A stretch of 58,047 nt of DNA from Aliiruegeria lutimaris (GTDB lineage: Bacteria > Pseudomonadota > Alphaproteobacteria > Rhodobacterales > Rhodobacteraceae), in NCBI RefSeq assembly GCF_900099935.1, contig NZ_FNEK01000031.1:1-58047 (forward strand), read 5' to 3'. The notes beneath the pieces are model-generated. The model saw nothing but the letters and a program-made list of their open reading frames with translations. It was not told where the DNA came from and ran no database searches. The position numbers and the translations under genes are program-made. Shown here piece after piece: positions 18,548 through 27,568 of the stretch (the stretch's first letter is position 1; each line of letters starts with the position of its first letter).

Positions 18548-20788
18548 GTGAGCGAAACCCAAAGTGGCAGCAGAAAGCTGCTGGGCCGGCTGAAGCAGGC
18601 CCTTGCAGAGCCTGCCGAGGGGCAGGAACGGCTTGACCGCATCACCCGGCTAATCGCCGAGGAGATGGCGACTCCGGTATGCTCGATCTATCTTTTCCGC
18701 GACGAGGACACGCTCGAGCTTTGCGCGACGGAAGGCCTCAACCCTGAATCCGTGCACAAGACGCGGATGCGGATGGGCGAAGGTCTCGTCGGCCGCGTGG
18801 CCGCATCCACCAAGCCGATCAATACCGGAAACGCGCCTTCGGAGGCCGGCTTCCGCTTCATGCCGGAGACCGGGGAGGAGATCTATTCGGCCTTCCTCGG
18901 CGTGCCGATCCAACGGCTGGGCGAACGGCTCGGCGTGCTGGTGGTGCAGTCCAAGGAGTCCAAGCCCTATAGCGAGGACCAGGTCTACGCGACCGAGGTC
19001 GTCGCCATGGTTTTGGCCGAGATGACGGAACTGGGCGCCTTCATCGGCGAAGGCGCCGCCATGGCCGCCCCGCACCAGCACCCGGTCATGCTGCGTGGCA
19101 GCGTCGGCCAGGAAGGCGCGGCGGAGGGCCGTGTGCTGCTGCACGAACCGCGTGTGGTCGTCACCAACCCCTTCGCGGACGATGCCGAGTCCGAACTGGT
19201 TCGGCTGGGCGAAGCGGTGGACAAGCTGCGCATCTCGGTGGACGAGATGCTGACCAGTGCCGACATGACCGACAAGGACCAGCGCGACGTGCTGGAAGCC
19301 TACCGGATGTTTGCCAATTCCAAGGGTTGGAAGCGGCGGATGGAGGCCGACATCAATCGCGGCCTGTCGGCGGAAGCCGCGGTCGAGAAGGAACAGACCG
19401 CCGCGCGCGCACGGATGGAGCAGGTGCCGGACCCCTACCTGCGCGAGCGCCTGCACGACCTCGATGACCTGTCAAACCGGCTGTTACGGTTGCTGACCGG
19501 ACAGGGCAGCCATACCGGCGTCGAGATGCCGGAAAATCCGGTCCTGGTGGCACGCAATATCGGGCCGGGCGAATTGCTGGCTTATGGACGCGGGCTCAAG
19601 GGGATCATCCTCGAAGAAGGCTCGGTGGGCAGCCACGCGGCAATTGTCGCCCGCGCACTGGCCATTCCGCTGGTGATCAACTGCGAGCGCATCACCACCG
19701 AGGCGCTGAACGGCGACCCGGTTCTGGTCGATGGTGAGCAGGGCATCGTGCATCTGCGGCCCGAGGAATCGGTTGCAACCGCCTTCCGCGACAAGATGGC
19801 GATGATGACAAAGGCGCAGGAGCGCTACGCCTCCATTCGCCGCGTCCCTGCCACCACCGTCTATGGGCCGACGATACGGCTCGACATGAATGCCGGGCTG
19901 ATGGCCGATCTTCCCTCGCTCAAATCCTCTGGCGCCGAGGGCGTCGGCCTGTTCCGGACCGAGCTGCAATTTCTGGTTCGCTCCAAGCTGCCGAGCCGTG
20001 GCGACCTGGCGGCGACCTACTCGCGCGTGCTCGATGCCGCCGAGGGCAGGCGCGTGATCTTTCGCACGCTCGATATCGGTTCGGACAAGGTTCTGCCCTA
20101 CATGAAGCCGCAGGACGAGCCGAACCCGGCGCTCGGCTGGCGGGCGATCCGGGTCGGTCTCGACAAGCCCGGTGTGATGCGGATGCAACTGCAGGCCATG
20201 ATCCGCGGCGCAAAGGGACGGCCGCTCTCGGTCATGTTCCCCTTTGTCGCCCAGTTCGACGAGTTCCGCGTGGCGCGGCGCCGTTTGCTCGACGAGTTGG
20301 ACCGCGAAGAAAAGATGGGTCATGTCCTGCCGGAGAAGGTAGAGATCGGCGCCATGCTGGAGACGCCCAGCCTCGCCTTCGCGCCGAGGCAGTTCTTCGA
20401 GATGGCCGATTTCATCTCCGTTGGCGGCAACGACCTGAAGCAGTTCTTTTTTGCCGCCGACCGCGAGAACGAACGCGTTCGACGCCGCTATGACACGCTG
20501 AACGTGTCCTTCCTGACCTTCCTGGAATGGATCGTCATGCGCTGCAACGAGACCAAGATACCGCTGAGTTTCTGCGGCGAGGATGCCGGGCGCCCGGTCG
20601 AGGCGCTCTGCTTCGCGGCCATGGGGTTCCGGGCGCTTTCCATGCGACCGGCCTCGATCGGCCCGGTCAAGCACCTGTTGCGGCGATCGAACCTGGCCGA
20701 AGTGCGGGAATTGATCGACGATGCCCGTGCCGGCGGTGCACAGACGGTGCGCCCGGCGCTCATGGACTGGTTGCGCCAGCAGGGCTGA
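18548..20788 (+). CDS. ptsP: Phosphoenolpyruvate-protein phosphotransferase, nitrogen-PTS EI (PtsP)
   Basis: The 746-residue protein starts with a GAF domain (residues about 15-165), which marks it as enzyme I of the nitrogen-related PTS rather than the sugar system. Next come the HPr-binding helices, the phosphohistidine domain (GSVGSHAAIVARALAIP, His363) and the PEP-binding barrel with GLFRTELQFL, GGNDLKQFFFAADREN and FCGEDAGRP. It passes phosphate from PEP to NPr and EIIANtr, which tune nitrogen and potassium physiology. The start is GTG at 18548 after ACGAGACAGG. It follows lysC, a pairing common in Rhodobacterales. Confidence 0.95.
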   Translation: MSETQSGSRKLLGRLKQALAEPAEGQERLDRITRLIAEEMATPVCSIYLFRDEDTLELCATEGLNPESVHKTRMRMGEGLVGRVAASTKPINTGNAPSEAGFRFMPETGEEIYSAFLGVPIQRLGERLGVLVVQSKESKPYSEDQVYATEVVAMVLAEMTELGAFIGEGAAMAAPHQHPVMLRGSVGQEGAAEGRVLLHEPRVVVTNPFADDAESELVRLGEAVDKLRISVDEMLTSADMTDKDQRDVLEAYRMFANSKGWKRRMEADINRGLSAEAAVEKEQTAARARMEQVPDPYLRERLHDLDDLSNRLLRLLTGQGSHTGVEMPENPVLVARNIGPGELLAYGRGLKGIILEEGSVGSHAAIVARALAIPLVINCERITTEALNGDPVLVDGEQGIVHLRPEESVATAFRDKMAMMTKAQERYASIRRVPATTVYGPTIRLDMNAGLMADLPSLKSSGAEGVGLFRTELQFLVRSKLPSRGDLAATYSRVLDAAEGRRVIFRTLDIGSDKVLPYMKPQDEPNPALGWRAIRVGLDKPGVMRMQLQAMIRGAKGRPLSVMFPFVAQFDEFRVARRRLLDELDREEKMGHVLPEKVEIGAMLETPSLAFAPRQFFEMADFISVGGNDLKQFFFAADRENERVRRRYDTLNVSFLTFLEWIVMRCNETKIPLSFCGEDAGRPVEALCFAAMGFRALSMRPASIGPVKHLLRRSNLAEVRELIDDARAGGAQTVRPALMDWLRQQG

Positions 20789-21029
20789 CCGGCGCAAGCG
20801 GAGCTTTGCCGGAAGGCCGCGCATTATTCGCCGCCGCCCTTGAGGGAACCGGTTCCGCGCAGTATGATCTCCACATGGACCAGGAGTGTCTTCTTCTTGC
20901 GCGAACATGAGAAGACGCACCATCCCCAGCCTGCTCCGGAAGCCGTGAATGACGGGTTGCTGCGCGCAACGACCCGATGCTTTGTGTGTGCACTCTCGGC
21001 ACACGCCACGTTGGGGAGATCGACGAGAC

Positions 21030-21326
21030 GTGACCGATATTCTTTCACTTGAAATACCGCGTAGCCGGAGCGATTCCGCGCGCCGCGTGCTGACCCGCAT
21101 CGCCTGGAAAGGGTATATGCCGCCCGAGTCGGGAGAAGCGCCCGATGTCGTCTGGCACGTGCCGGCCGACCAGGTAGACCTGATCCGGTCCGTGTTACGC
21201 CGTAATCGGCGGCTGGCCGGGGAATCCGTGACCATCTGGGGCTCTGTCGACCGGGTGTGCGAGACCATCGAGGAAGAGGCGCGCCGCAGCGGCGTTCGCC
21301 CCAGCTATGGCCACGATCTCAACTGA
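21030..21326 (+). CDS. Small hypothetical protein
   Basis: This 98-residue protein from a GTG start (with TTGGGGAG upstream) has no family I recognise. It begins TDILSLEIPRSRSDSARRVL and carries WHVPADQVDLIRSVLRRNRR. It looks soluble, basic and mostly helical. The codon use resembles that of the neighbours. Its end overlaps the end of the convergent acetyltransferase gene by eight bases. The 241 bases upstream, back to ptsP, show no other gene. Confidence 0.5.
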   Translation: MTDILSLEIPRSRSDSARRVLTRIAWKGYMPPESGEAPDVVWHVPADQVDLIRSVLRRNRRLAGESVTIWGSVDRVCETIEEEARRSGVRPSYGHDLN

Positions 21327-21831
21327 CCCGTTCCTGCCTGAGCGGCGAGACGCCGGCCCCGGCCGCACGGATGACCGTGCCGGTAATCCCCTCCCAATCG
21401 CCGACGCCCAGCACCCGATCGGGGTTGGTCGGGGGGGGCATGACCACGCCTTCGAGCTTGCGAAAACCGAAGCGGTTGTAATAGGGCGCATCGCCCACCA
21501 GCATCATCCGCTGCCAACCGATGACCGCCGCGCGGTCTATTACTTCGCGGATCAACAGGGCGCCAAGCCCTTCGCCCTGGCGGGTCGGGTGAACGGCCAC
21601 GGGGCCAATCAGGGCAACGGTGCGCCCCGCCACCCGCACCGGCCAGACCCGGATCGCCCCGGCAAGGATTCCGTCCTCGCGCGCGGTCAGGCAGAGGCGC
21701 GCGACCGGGTCCACTCCTTCACGCAGCCGGTAGGAGGAAAGCGCCTCGCGCCCGGGCGCGAAACAGGTATCGAGCAGCTGCTCGACTTCCCACCAATCCT
21801 CTTCCGTTTCCTGTTCCAGGAGATAAGTCAT
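21319..21831 (-). CDS. GNAT-family N-acetyltransferase (YhbS-like)
   Basis: The 170-residue protein has the GNAT acetyl-CoA pattern: VALIGPVAVHPTRQGEGLGALLI carries the Q/R-x-x-G-x-G/A loop, and LVGDAPYYNRFGF is the following motif B segment. The start ETEEDWWEVEQLLDTCFAPGRE and the overall length fit the YhbS-type group. The acceptor is unknown. It is convergent with the small hypothetical gene and divergent from the flavin reductase gene. Confidence 0.85.
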   Translation of the reverse strand: MTYLLEQETEEDWWEVEQLLDTCFAPGREALSSYRLREGVDPVARLCLTAREDGILAGAIRVWPVRVAGRTVALIGPVAVHPTRQGEGLGALLIREVIDRAAVIGWQRMMLVGDAPYYNRFGFRKLEGVVMPPPTNPDRVLGVGDWEGITGTVIRAAGAGVSPLRQERVS

Positions 21832-21923
21832 GCCCGAGCCGTCGAAGATCCTGCATTTGCATACATTGCGGCTGGAAACGCCGTCGTCACAGCGTTAAAT
21901 CACTCCCAAAGGAGACGCCAGAC

Positions 21924-22538
21924 ATGTTCTATCGCCCCGAGGACGGCCACGGCCTGCCGCATAACCCCTTCAACGCCATCGTGACCCCGCGTCCGATCGC
22001 GTGGATCTCGACACGCGGCAAGGATGGTTCCGAGAACCTCGCCCCCTATTCTTTCTTCAACGCGGTGTCCTACACCCCGCCGCAGGTGATGTTTGCCACG
22101 ACCGGCAAGAAGCACGATCGGGATGGCACGAAGGACACGCTTGCCAATATCCGCGATACCGGCGTCTTTGCCGTGAACGTGGTGGAATACGCCATGCGCG
22201 AGGCGATGAACCTGACCTCCGGGCCATGGGACAAGGACGTGGATGAGGCCGAGATGGCCGGGATCGTGCGCGCGGAATGCTCGCAGATCGACTGTGCCCG
22301 CGTCGCCAATGCGCCCGCGACCATGGAATGCCGCCTGACCCAGATCGTGGAGCTTGCCGGAACGGCCAATCTGGTCGCTTTTGGCGAGGTGGTGGGTATT
22401 CACCTGCGCGACGACTGCATCGTGGACGGCATTTTCGACGTGAGCCGCTACCAGCCGCTGGCCCGCATGGGTTATCGCGATTTCACCCGCGTGACCGAGG
22501 TCTTCTCGATGTCCCGCCCCGGTGAGCAGGTCATCTGA
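21924..22538 (+). CDS. Flavin reductase-like / flavoprotein oxygenase (DIM6/NTAB family)
   Basis: This 204-residue protein has the FMN-binding split-barrel fold. [19 protein letters not shown] at the start and [20 protein letters not shown] just after are its hallmarks. Members reduce FMN for partner monooxygenases or act alone on flavins. No partner oxygenase is adjacent, so its pathway is unknown. The ATG at 21924 is preceded by AAAGGAGACG. Confidence 0.88.
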   Translation: MFYRPEDGHGLPHNPFNAIVTPRPIAWISTRGKDGSENLAPYSFFNAVSYTPPQVMFATTGKKHDRDGTKDTLANIRDTGVFAVNVVEYAMREAMNLTSGPWDKDVDEAEMAGIVRAECSQIDCARVANAPATMECRLTQIVELAGTANLVAFGEVVGIHLRDDCIVDGIFDVSRYQPLARMGYRDFTRVTEVFSMSRPGEQVI

Positions 22539-22699
22539 CACAACCGGACGGCGCCGCAACCCTGCGGCGTCATCTTGGCACAGTCGCCCGGCTCGGGCCG
22601 CTGCCCCCTTGCCCATCGCGCGCGCCTTGGGTTCATTGGGGTCGGCTAGATGCGGCACGTGGCTGGCCATTGCGCGGCAAGGCAAAAGGAATGCGTCTC

Positions 22700-23239
22700 A
22701 TGGCGAACCACAAGACGGTCAAGGATTACATCCGCACCATCGCCGATTTTCCCCATGAGGGGATCATGTTCCGCGATGTCACCACGCTCTTTGCCGATCC
22801 GCGCGGGTTGCGCATCGCCGTGGACCAGTTGCTGCACCCCTATGCCGGCACGCCCATCGACTGCGTCGTGGGCCTTGAGGCACGCGGCTTCATCCTTGGC
22901 GGCGCGGTTGCGCACCAGCTCTCCGTCGGCTTCGTGCCGATCCGCAAGAAGGGCAAGCTGCCCGGCCCGGTAATTTCCGAAGCCTATACGCTGGAATATG
23001 GCGAGGCCGTGGTCGAAGTGCATGACGATGCCATCGAACCCGGCGCCAAGGTGCTGGTGGTAGACGATCTTCTGGCCACCGGCGGCACGGCCGAGGCCGG
23101 CATCAAGCTGGTCGAACGGCTCGGCGGCGAGGTGGTCGGCTGCGCCTTCGTGATCGACCTGCCCGATCTGGGCGGGCGCCAGAAGCTCGAGGCGATGGGC
23201 ATGGATGTCCACGCCCTGTGCTCATTCGAGGGCGCCTGA
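22700..23239 (+). CDS. apt: Adenine phosphoribosyltransferase
   Basis: At 179 residues the enzyme has the standard length. It joins adenine to PRPP to make AMP in purine salvage. The start [20 protein letters not shown] and the PRPP loop [14 protein letters not shown] (about 116-129) are diagnostic, as is [10 protein letters not shown]. The ATG at 22700 is preferred over those at 22670 and 22691 because AAAAGGA sits about nine bases before it and the length then matches the family. It is convergent with the FAD-linked oxidase gene. Confidence 0.95.
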   Translation: MANHKTVKDYIRTIADFPHEGIMFRDVTTLFADPRGLRIAVDQLLHPYAGTPIDCVVGLEARGFILGGAVAHQLSVGFVPIRKKGKLPGPVISEAYTLEYGEAVVEVHDDAIEPGAKVLVVDDLLATGGTAEAGIKLVERLGGEVVGCAFVIDLPDLGGRQKLEAMGMDVHALCSFEGA

Positions 23240-23247
23240 GCCGTACG

Positions 23248-24663
23248 TCAGCCCGCGCGCAGAACCACACCCGGGTTGAGAATGCCCGCCGGGTCGAGCG
23301 CGGTTTTGATCGCGCGCATCGCGGCGAGCTTGCCCGGATCGCCATAGCGTTCCAGATCGCCCACCTTCAGCCGCCCGATTCCGTGCTCGGCGCTAACCGA
23401 TCCGCCGTATTCCTGCACCAGGTCATGCACCTGGCGGCTGATATCCACCCGCCAGTCGCTGTAGCGGTCCCTGTCCTCGCCCTTGGGCGGGTAGGTGTTG
23501 AAATGCAGGTTTCCGTCGCCCAGATGGCCGAAGCAGTTTACCCGGAAGGGACCGATGGCCTGCACCCGTTCCCAGGCCTGCGGGATGAAGTCCGGGATGG
23601 TTTCGATCGGCACCGAAATGTCATGCGAGGTGATCGCCCCGATCAGGCGGTTGGCCTCGGGGATGGATTCGCGCATCTGCCAGAGCGCGTCCCGCTGCGC
23701 GTCGCTGGACGTCATCACCCCGTCTAGCACCACCCCGGCCTCGGCAGCTTCAACGAAGATCTGCTCCAGCGCTGTGTCGGCGTCGAGACCGCCCGACAGC
23801 CCGATCTCCAGCAGGACCATCCACTCGGGCGCCTGCGCGAAAGGCAGGCGCACCTGCGGCATCACCTCGGCGAGAAATTCCAGCCCCGTGCGGTGGATCA
23901 GCTCGAAAGCAGAGATCCCCTCGCCCAGCCGTCCCTGCACCTGGCTCAGAAGGGTCAGTGCATCCCGCGGCGAGCGCACGACCATCGCCGTCGTCCCGCG
24001 CGAGGCAGGCTGCGAGAAGAGCCGCAGGCAGGCTGCCGTGATCACGCCCAGCGTGCCCTCGGAGCCGATCAGCAGGTTGCGCAGATCGTAGCCGGTATTG
24101 TCCTTCCGCAGACGCTTCAGCCCGTGCATCACCGAGCCATCGGCCAGAACCGCCTCGATGCCGAGGCACAGCTCCCGCGCATTGCCATAGCGCAGCATGT
24201 TGACGCCGCCGGCATTGGTACCGAGCAGCCCGCCGATCTGGGCCGAGCCCTCGGAGGCAAGCGAGAGCGGGAAAATGCGCCCGGCCGCATCGGCGGCAGC
24301 ATGGACATTGCTCAGGATCACGCCGCCCTCGGCGATGAGCAGGTTTTCCGCCGGGTGCACAGAACGAACGGTGTTCATCCGTTCCAGCGACAGCAGGACC
24401 GGCCGTTCCAGCCCCACGCCCACCTGTCCGCCGACAAGCCCGGTCCCCCCGCCATAGGGGATGACGGCGACACGTGCCGCATTGGCCTGGCGCAGGATTT
24501 CGGACACTTCCGCCGTACTGCCTGGCGTCAACAGAAGCGCATCGCGTGCACGGAAACGCCCGCGCGGCTCTTCGAGATAGCGCGGTTCAAGTGGACGGAA
24601 ACAGGCCTCCGGCAGGGCCGCGCGCAAGCTGGTTTCAAACTGTTCACTGGCCGGGTTCAGCAT
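23248..24663 (-). CDS. FAD-linked oxidase (GlcD / D-lactate dehydrogenase type)
   Basis: The 471-residue flavoprotein has the PCMH-type FAD-binding half (VAVIPYGGGTGLVGGQ, GGLLGTNAGGVNMLRYG, GSEGTLGVIT) and the C-terminal FAD-linked oxidase half (NCFGHLGDGNLHFN, GGSVSAEHGIG). These enzymes oxidise 2-hydroxy acids such as D-lactate, glycolate or D-2-hydroxyglutarate and pass electrons to the respiratory chain. The substrate cannot be chosen from sequence, and no glcE or glcF neighbour is present, which argues against glycolate oxidase. An AGGAGG lies before the ATG at 24663. Confidence 0.9.
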   Translation of the reverse strand: MLNPASEQFETSLRAALPEACFRPLEPRYLEEPRGRFRARDALLLTPGSTAEVSEILRQANAARVAVIPYGGGTGLVGGQVGVGLERPVLLSLERMNTVRSVHPAENLLIAEGGVILSNVHAAADAAGRIFPLSLASEGSAQIGGLLGTNAGGVNMLRYGNARELCLGIEAVLADGSVMHGLKRLRKDNTGYDLRNLLIGSEGTLGVITAACLRLFSQPASRGTTAMVVRSPRDALTLLSQVQGRLGEGISAFELIHRTGLEFLAEVMPQVRLPFAQAPEWMVLLEIGLSGGLDADTALEQIFVEAAEAGVVLDGVMTSSDAQRDALWQMRESIPEANRLIGAITSHDISVPIETIPDFIPQAWERVQAIGPFRVNCFGHLGDGNLHFNTYPPKGEDRDRYSDWRVDISRQVHDLVQEYGGSVSAEHGIGRLKVGDLERYGDPGKLAAMRAIKTALDPAGILNPGVVLRAG

Positions 24664-24731
24664 CGGCGGGCCTCCTGTTGGCCCCCGATCAATCACGCAG
24701 CGGCGCAGGGTGCAAGAGCGAGCGGCGCCCT

Positions 24732-25577
24732 TCAGAGGTCTTCGTCGTTGAAACCGAGGAAACGCGGCCTGAGAACGATGACGGTCGGCTGCGACGGCAG
24801 GCTGCGCAGCGATACCTCGATCGCGCGTTCATCACGGATATCGATCCGGAAATCCTCTGCCATTCCCGCGAGGAACGCATTGAGCGAAGCCCCAGAGAAG
24901 GAATGCATTGGCAGCACGATGGAGGACTGCAATTGCTGGAGCACCCTGATCATCACCGGCACCGGCAGGGTCAACCCGCCATCCACCGGCGCCATGACCA
25001 CGTCGAGCCGGCCGATGGCGGCATATTGCTCGGGGCTGGGCTCGTGATGCAGGTGCCCCAGATGGCCGATGCAGAGCCCGGCCACTTCGAAGATGAAGAT
25101 CGAATTGCCGTCCTTGCGCACGCCGTCTCCCCAACTGGAGCGCGTATCCGTGATGACGTTGCGCACCAGCATATCGCCTAGCTCGAACCGATGTTCCGCC
25201 GGCATTCCCGGCGGCCCCCAGCCTTCGAGCACATGCGGAATGGAAGGATCGGGCAGTTCCGTCCAATGCGAGCTGTGCGACTGGTTCATGGTCACGATAT
25301 CCGGCACCAGCGGCTCGGGGCCGATGAAGCCGTTATAATCGGTGACCGCGCTGACGCCGGCGGGCGTCTGCAACAGGTACATCGAGTGGTCGATAAAGCT
25401 GAGCCGCACCGTGTGTTCGGGCAGCGGATCCCGGAAGCCCGCGCGCCAGATCACCTCCAGCCCCGGCGTGTTCTCGACCAGCGCGATGCAATGGCTCGGA
25501 CGGCGCTCCTGTGCGGTCGCGGTCCAGCCGGCAAAAGCGATCACAACGGATAGCAGGCAAGTCACAACTCGGGCCAT
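24732..25577 (-). CDS. Exported metallo-beta-lactamase-fold protein with altered metal motif
   Basis: The 281-residue protein has a signal peptide (VVTCLLSVVIAFAGWTATAQ) and a beta-lactamase fold resembling the UlaG/RomA group. Supporting segments are VIWRAGFRDPLPEHTVRLSF, IGHLGHLHH and MAPVDGG. The expected HxHxDH signature is not present: the matching region reads MNQSHSSHW. Metal binding could therefore be reduced or arranged differently. The ATG at 25577 follows ATGGAGGACC. No pathway is evident from the neighbours. Confidence 0.7.
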   Translation of the reverse strand: MARVVTCLLSVVIAFAGWTATAQERRPSHCIALVENTPGLEVIWRAGFRDPLPEHTVRLSFIDHSMYLLQTPAGVSAVTDYNGFIGPEPLVPDIVTMNQSHSSHWTELPDPSIPHVLEGWGPPGMPAEHRFELGDMLVRNVITDTRSSWGDGVRKDGNSIFIFEVAGLCIGHLGHLHHEPSPEQYAAIGRLDVVMAPVDGGLTLPVPVMIRVLQQLQSSIVLPMHSFSGASLNAFLAGMAEDFRIDIRDERAIEVSLRSLPSQPTVIVLRPRFLGFNDEDL

Positions 25578-25721
25578 TGGGTCCTCCATCGGGCTTACAC
25601 GGGAAATACGGCACGACATTATTGCCCGATCATCCCATGGATCGCCCAATGCGCCACATGAATTCTTCGAGAGTTCGCCCCGCCATGCGCGATACATTGG
25701 CGTTTGGAGCGGGTCGGCCCG

Positions 25722-26306
25722 TCAGCCGATCTCCGTGCGCCCGCGCCGGTCCGTACGCAGGTTGGCGTAGAGCACGTGGTTGCGCCACCGGCCATTGATC
25801 TGCAGGTAACTTTGCGCCACGCCCTCGTATTTGAAGCCGCATTTCTCCAGGCAGCCACGCGAGGGCGCGTTTTCCGGCAGACAGGCGGCCTCGATCCGGC
25901 TCAGGTCGAGCTTTTCGAAGGAATGGTGCACCACCGCGAGGATCGCCTCGCGCATGTAGCCCTGCCGCGCGAAGGGCGCTCCGACCCAGTAGCCGAGCGT
26001 GCCGGCCTGCGCCGGGCCGCGGCGGATATTGTCGAGCGTGATCGCGCCGAGCAGTGCGTCATCCTCGCGCCGAATCATGAAGAGCGGCAGCGCGGATCCG
26101 GAGCCGAGCGCCCGTGTCGACCAATAGACCCGGTTGGTATAATTGCGCCGCGAAAGGTGCTCTCTGGACCAAAGCGGTTCCCATTTCTCAAGGAAATCGC
26201 GCGAATCCTGCCGCAAGCTGGACCAGGCGCGAAAATCGCCATGGGTCGGCGGACGCAGCAGCATCCGCTCCGAAATGATCCGCACCTTTTTCCGGCCAAG
26301 CCGCAT
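25722..26306 (-). CDS. GNAT acetyltransferase, RimJ-like
   Basis: The 194-residue protein follows the RimJ/RimL pattern: ERMLLRPPTHGDFRAWSSLR, AGTLGYWVGAPFARQGYMREA with the acetyl-CoA loop, and RIEAACLPENAPSRGCLEKCGF. RimJ acetylates the N-terminus of ribosomal protein S5 in E. coli; the target here is not known. Its ATG shares one base with the stop of the M16 peptidase gene (TGATG), so it is translationally coupled and last in the thrC operon. Confidence 0.87.
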   Translation of the reverse strand: MRLGRKKVRIISERMLLRPPTHGDFRAWSSLRQDSRDFLEKWEPLWSREHLSRRNYTNRVYWSTRALGSGSALPLFMIRREDDALLGAITLDNIRRGPAQAGTLGYWVGAPFARQGYMREAILAVVHHSFEKLDLSRIEAACLPENAPSRGCLEKCGFKYEGVAQSYLQINGRWRNHVLYANLRTDRRGRTEIG

Positions 26307-27568
26307 CAGGCAGCAAGCCTCTCCTGCAGGGCTCCCAGTTCGGGAGCGCGGCCCGCGGGCCCATAAAGGGCGAGCGCCACCTGCCCCGAGCCGTTCAGAC
26401 GTCCGGCAAACTCGGCGACGCGCAGGCGATCGACCGCTTCGATCCGGGCCACCGTTTCCTCAAGTGGCGGCACGCGGTCCCAGATGCCCACGAGGCGGGC
26501 GAGCCGTTCGGCGCGCGACGAGGGGCTCTCCAACCCCATCAGCAACCCCGCCTTCATCTGCGCGCGGGCGCGGTTGACTTCAACTTCACTCACATCCGAG
26601 GCCACGCGGCGCAACTCGTCCACGCTCAGTTCCGCAAGCCGGGCAATATCGTCGGCAGAGGTGCCGGCATAGAGCGTCATCATGCCAGTATCGGCATAGG
26701 AACCGGCCTGGGCAAAGATCGAATAGCACAGGCCGCGCTTCTCGCGGATCTCCTGGAAGAGTCGCGAGGACATGCCGCCGCCAAGCAGCGTCGCATAAAT
26801 CTGCGCGGTGTACACATCGTCGTCGGAATAGGCCGGTCCTTCGAGGGCGAACGCGAAATGGACCTGTTCCAGCTTTTTGATCTCGCGCCGCTCGCCGCCC
26901 TTGAAACGGGCATGGTCATGCTGGCTGATCTCGAGCGCCGGCAGGTGGCCGAAAGCCGCCTCTGCGAGCCGCATGATCTGGTCATGGTCCACTGCGCCGG
27001 CGGCCGAAAGAACCATCTGGCCCGGCACGTAATGCTCGGAGATGAACCCGGACAGATCCTCGCGGGAAAAGCCCGAGACCCGTTCGGACGGGCCCAGGAT
27101 CGTGCGACCGAGCGCCTGGTCGGGATAGGCCGCTTCCTGCAGCCAGTCGAAGACGATGTCGTCCGGCGTGTCGAGCGCCTGCCCGATCTCCTGCAGGATC
27201 ACGCCGCGCTCCACCTCGATCTCTTCGGGGGAAAAGACCGGGTTGAGCACGATATCGGAGATCACGTCCAGCGCCAGTGCCACATCGGCCTTCAGCACGC
27301 GGGCGTAATAGGCCGTGGCCTCGCGCGAGGTATAGGCGTTGATGAAGCCGCCCACATCCTCGATCTCCTCGGCGATCTGCAACGCCGTGCGCCGCTTGGT
27401 GCCCTTGAAGGCCATATGTTCGAGGAAATGGGCGATGCCATTCTGCTCGAGCCGCTCGTGGCGGCCGCCAGCATTGACCCAGAGGCCCACGGCGGCGCTT
27501 TCCAGCCCCGGCATGGTTTCGGTGACGATACGCAGGCCGTTGGGAAGTCTGTCGAGTTGTACGCTCAA
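26306..27568 (-). CDS. M16-family zinc metallopeptidase (processing-peptidase-like)
   Basis: The 420-residue protein belongs to the insulinase/mitochondrial-processing-peptidase family. The inverted zinc motif HFLEH is at 47-51, with the distal ligand expected in the YTSREATAYYARVL to EIEVERGVI region (Glu in VERGV). LNGLRIVTE-type and ETMPGLESAAVGLWVNAGGR segments are family hallmarks. The substrate is unknown. It overlaps thrC by four bases and is coupled to the RimJ-like gene, an order conserved in Rhodobacterales. Confidence 0.93.
   Translation of the reverse strand: MSVQLDRLPNGLRIVTETMPGLESAAVGLWVNAGGRHERLEQNGIAHFLEHMAFKGTKRRTALQIAEEIEDVGGFINAYTSREATAYYARVLKADVALALDVISDIVLNPVFSPEEIEVERGVILQEIGQALDTPDDIVFDWLQEAAYPDQALGRTILGPSERVSGFSREDLSGFISEHYVPGQMVLSAAGAVDHDQIMRLAEAAFGHLPALEISQHDHARFKGGERREIKKLEQVHFAFALEGPAYSDDDVYTAQIYATLLGGGMSSRLFQEIREKRGLCYSIFAQAGSYADTGMMTLYAGTSADDIARLAELSVDELRRVASDVSEVEVNRARAQMKAGLLMGLESPSSRAERLARLVGIWDRVPPLEETVARIEAVDRLRVAEFAGRLNGSGQVALALYGPAGRAPELGALQERLAA

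Noticed and set aside
23248-24663. Glycolate oxidase subunit GlcD as a firm call
   Set aside because: No glcE or glcF gene is adjacent, and the sequence alone does not separate D-lactate, glycolate and 2-hydroxyglutarate enzymes.
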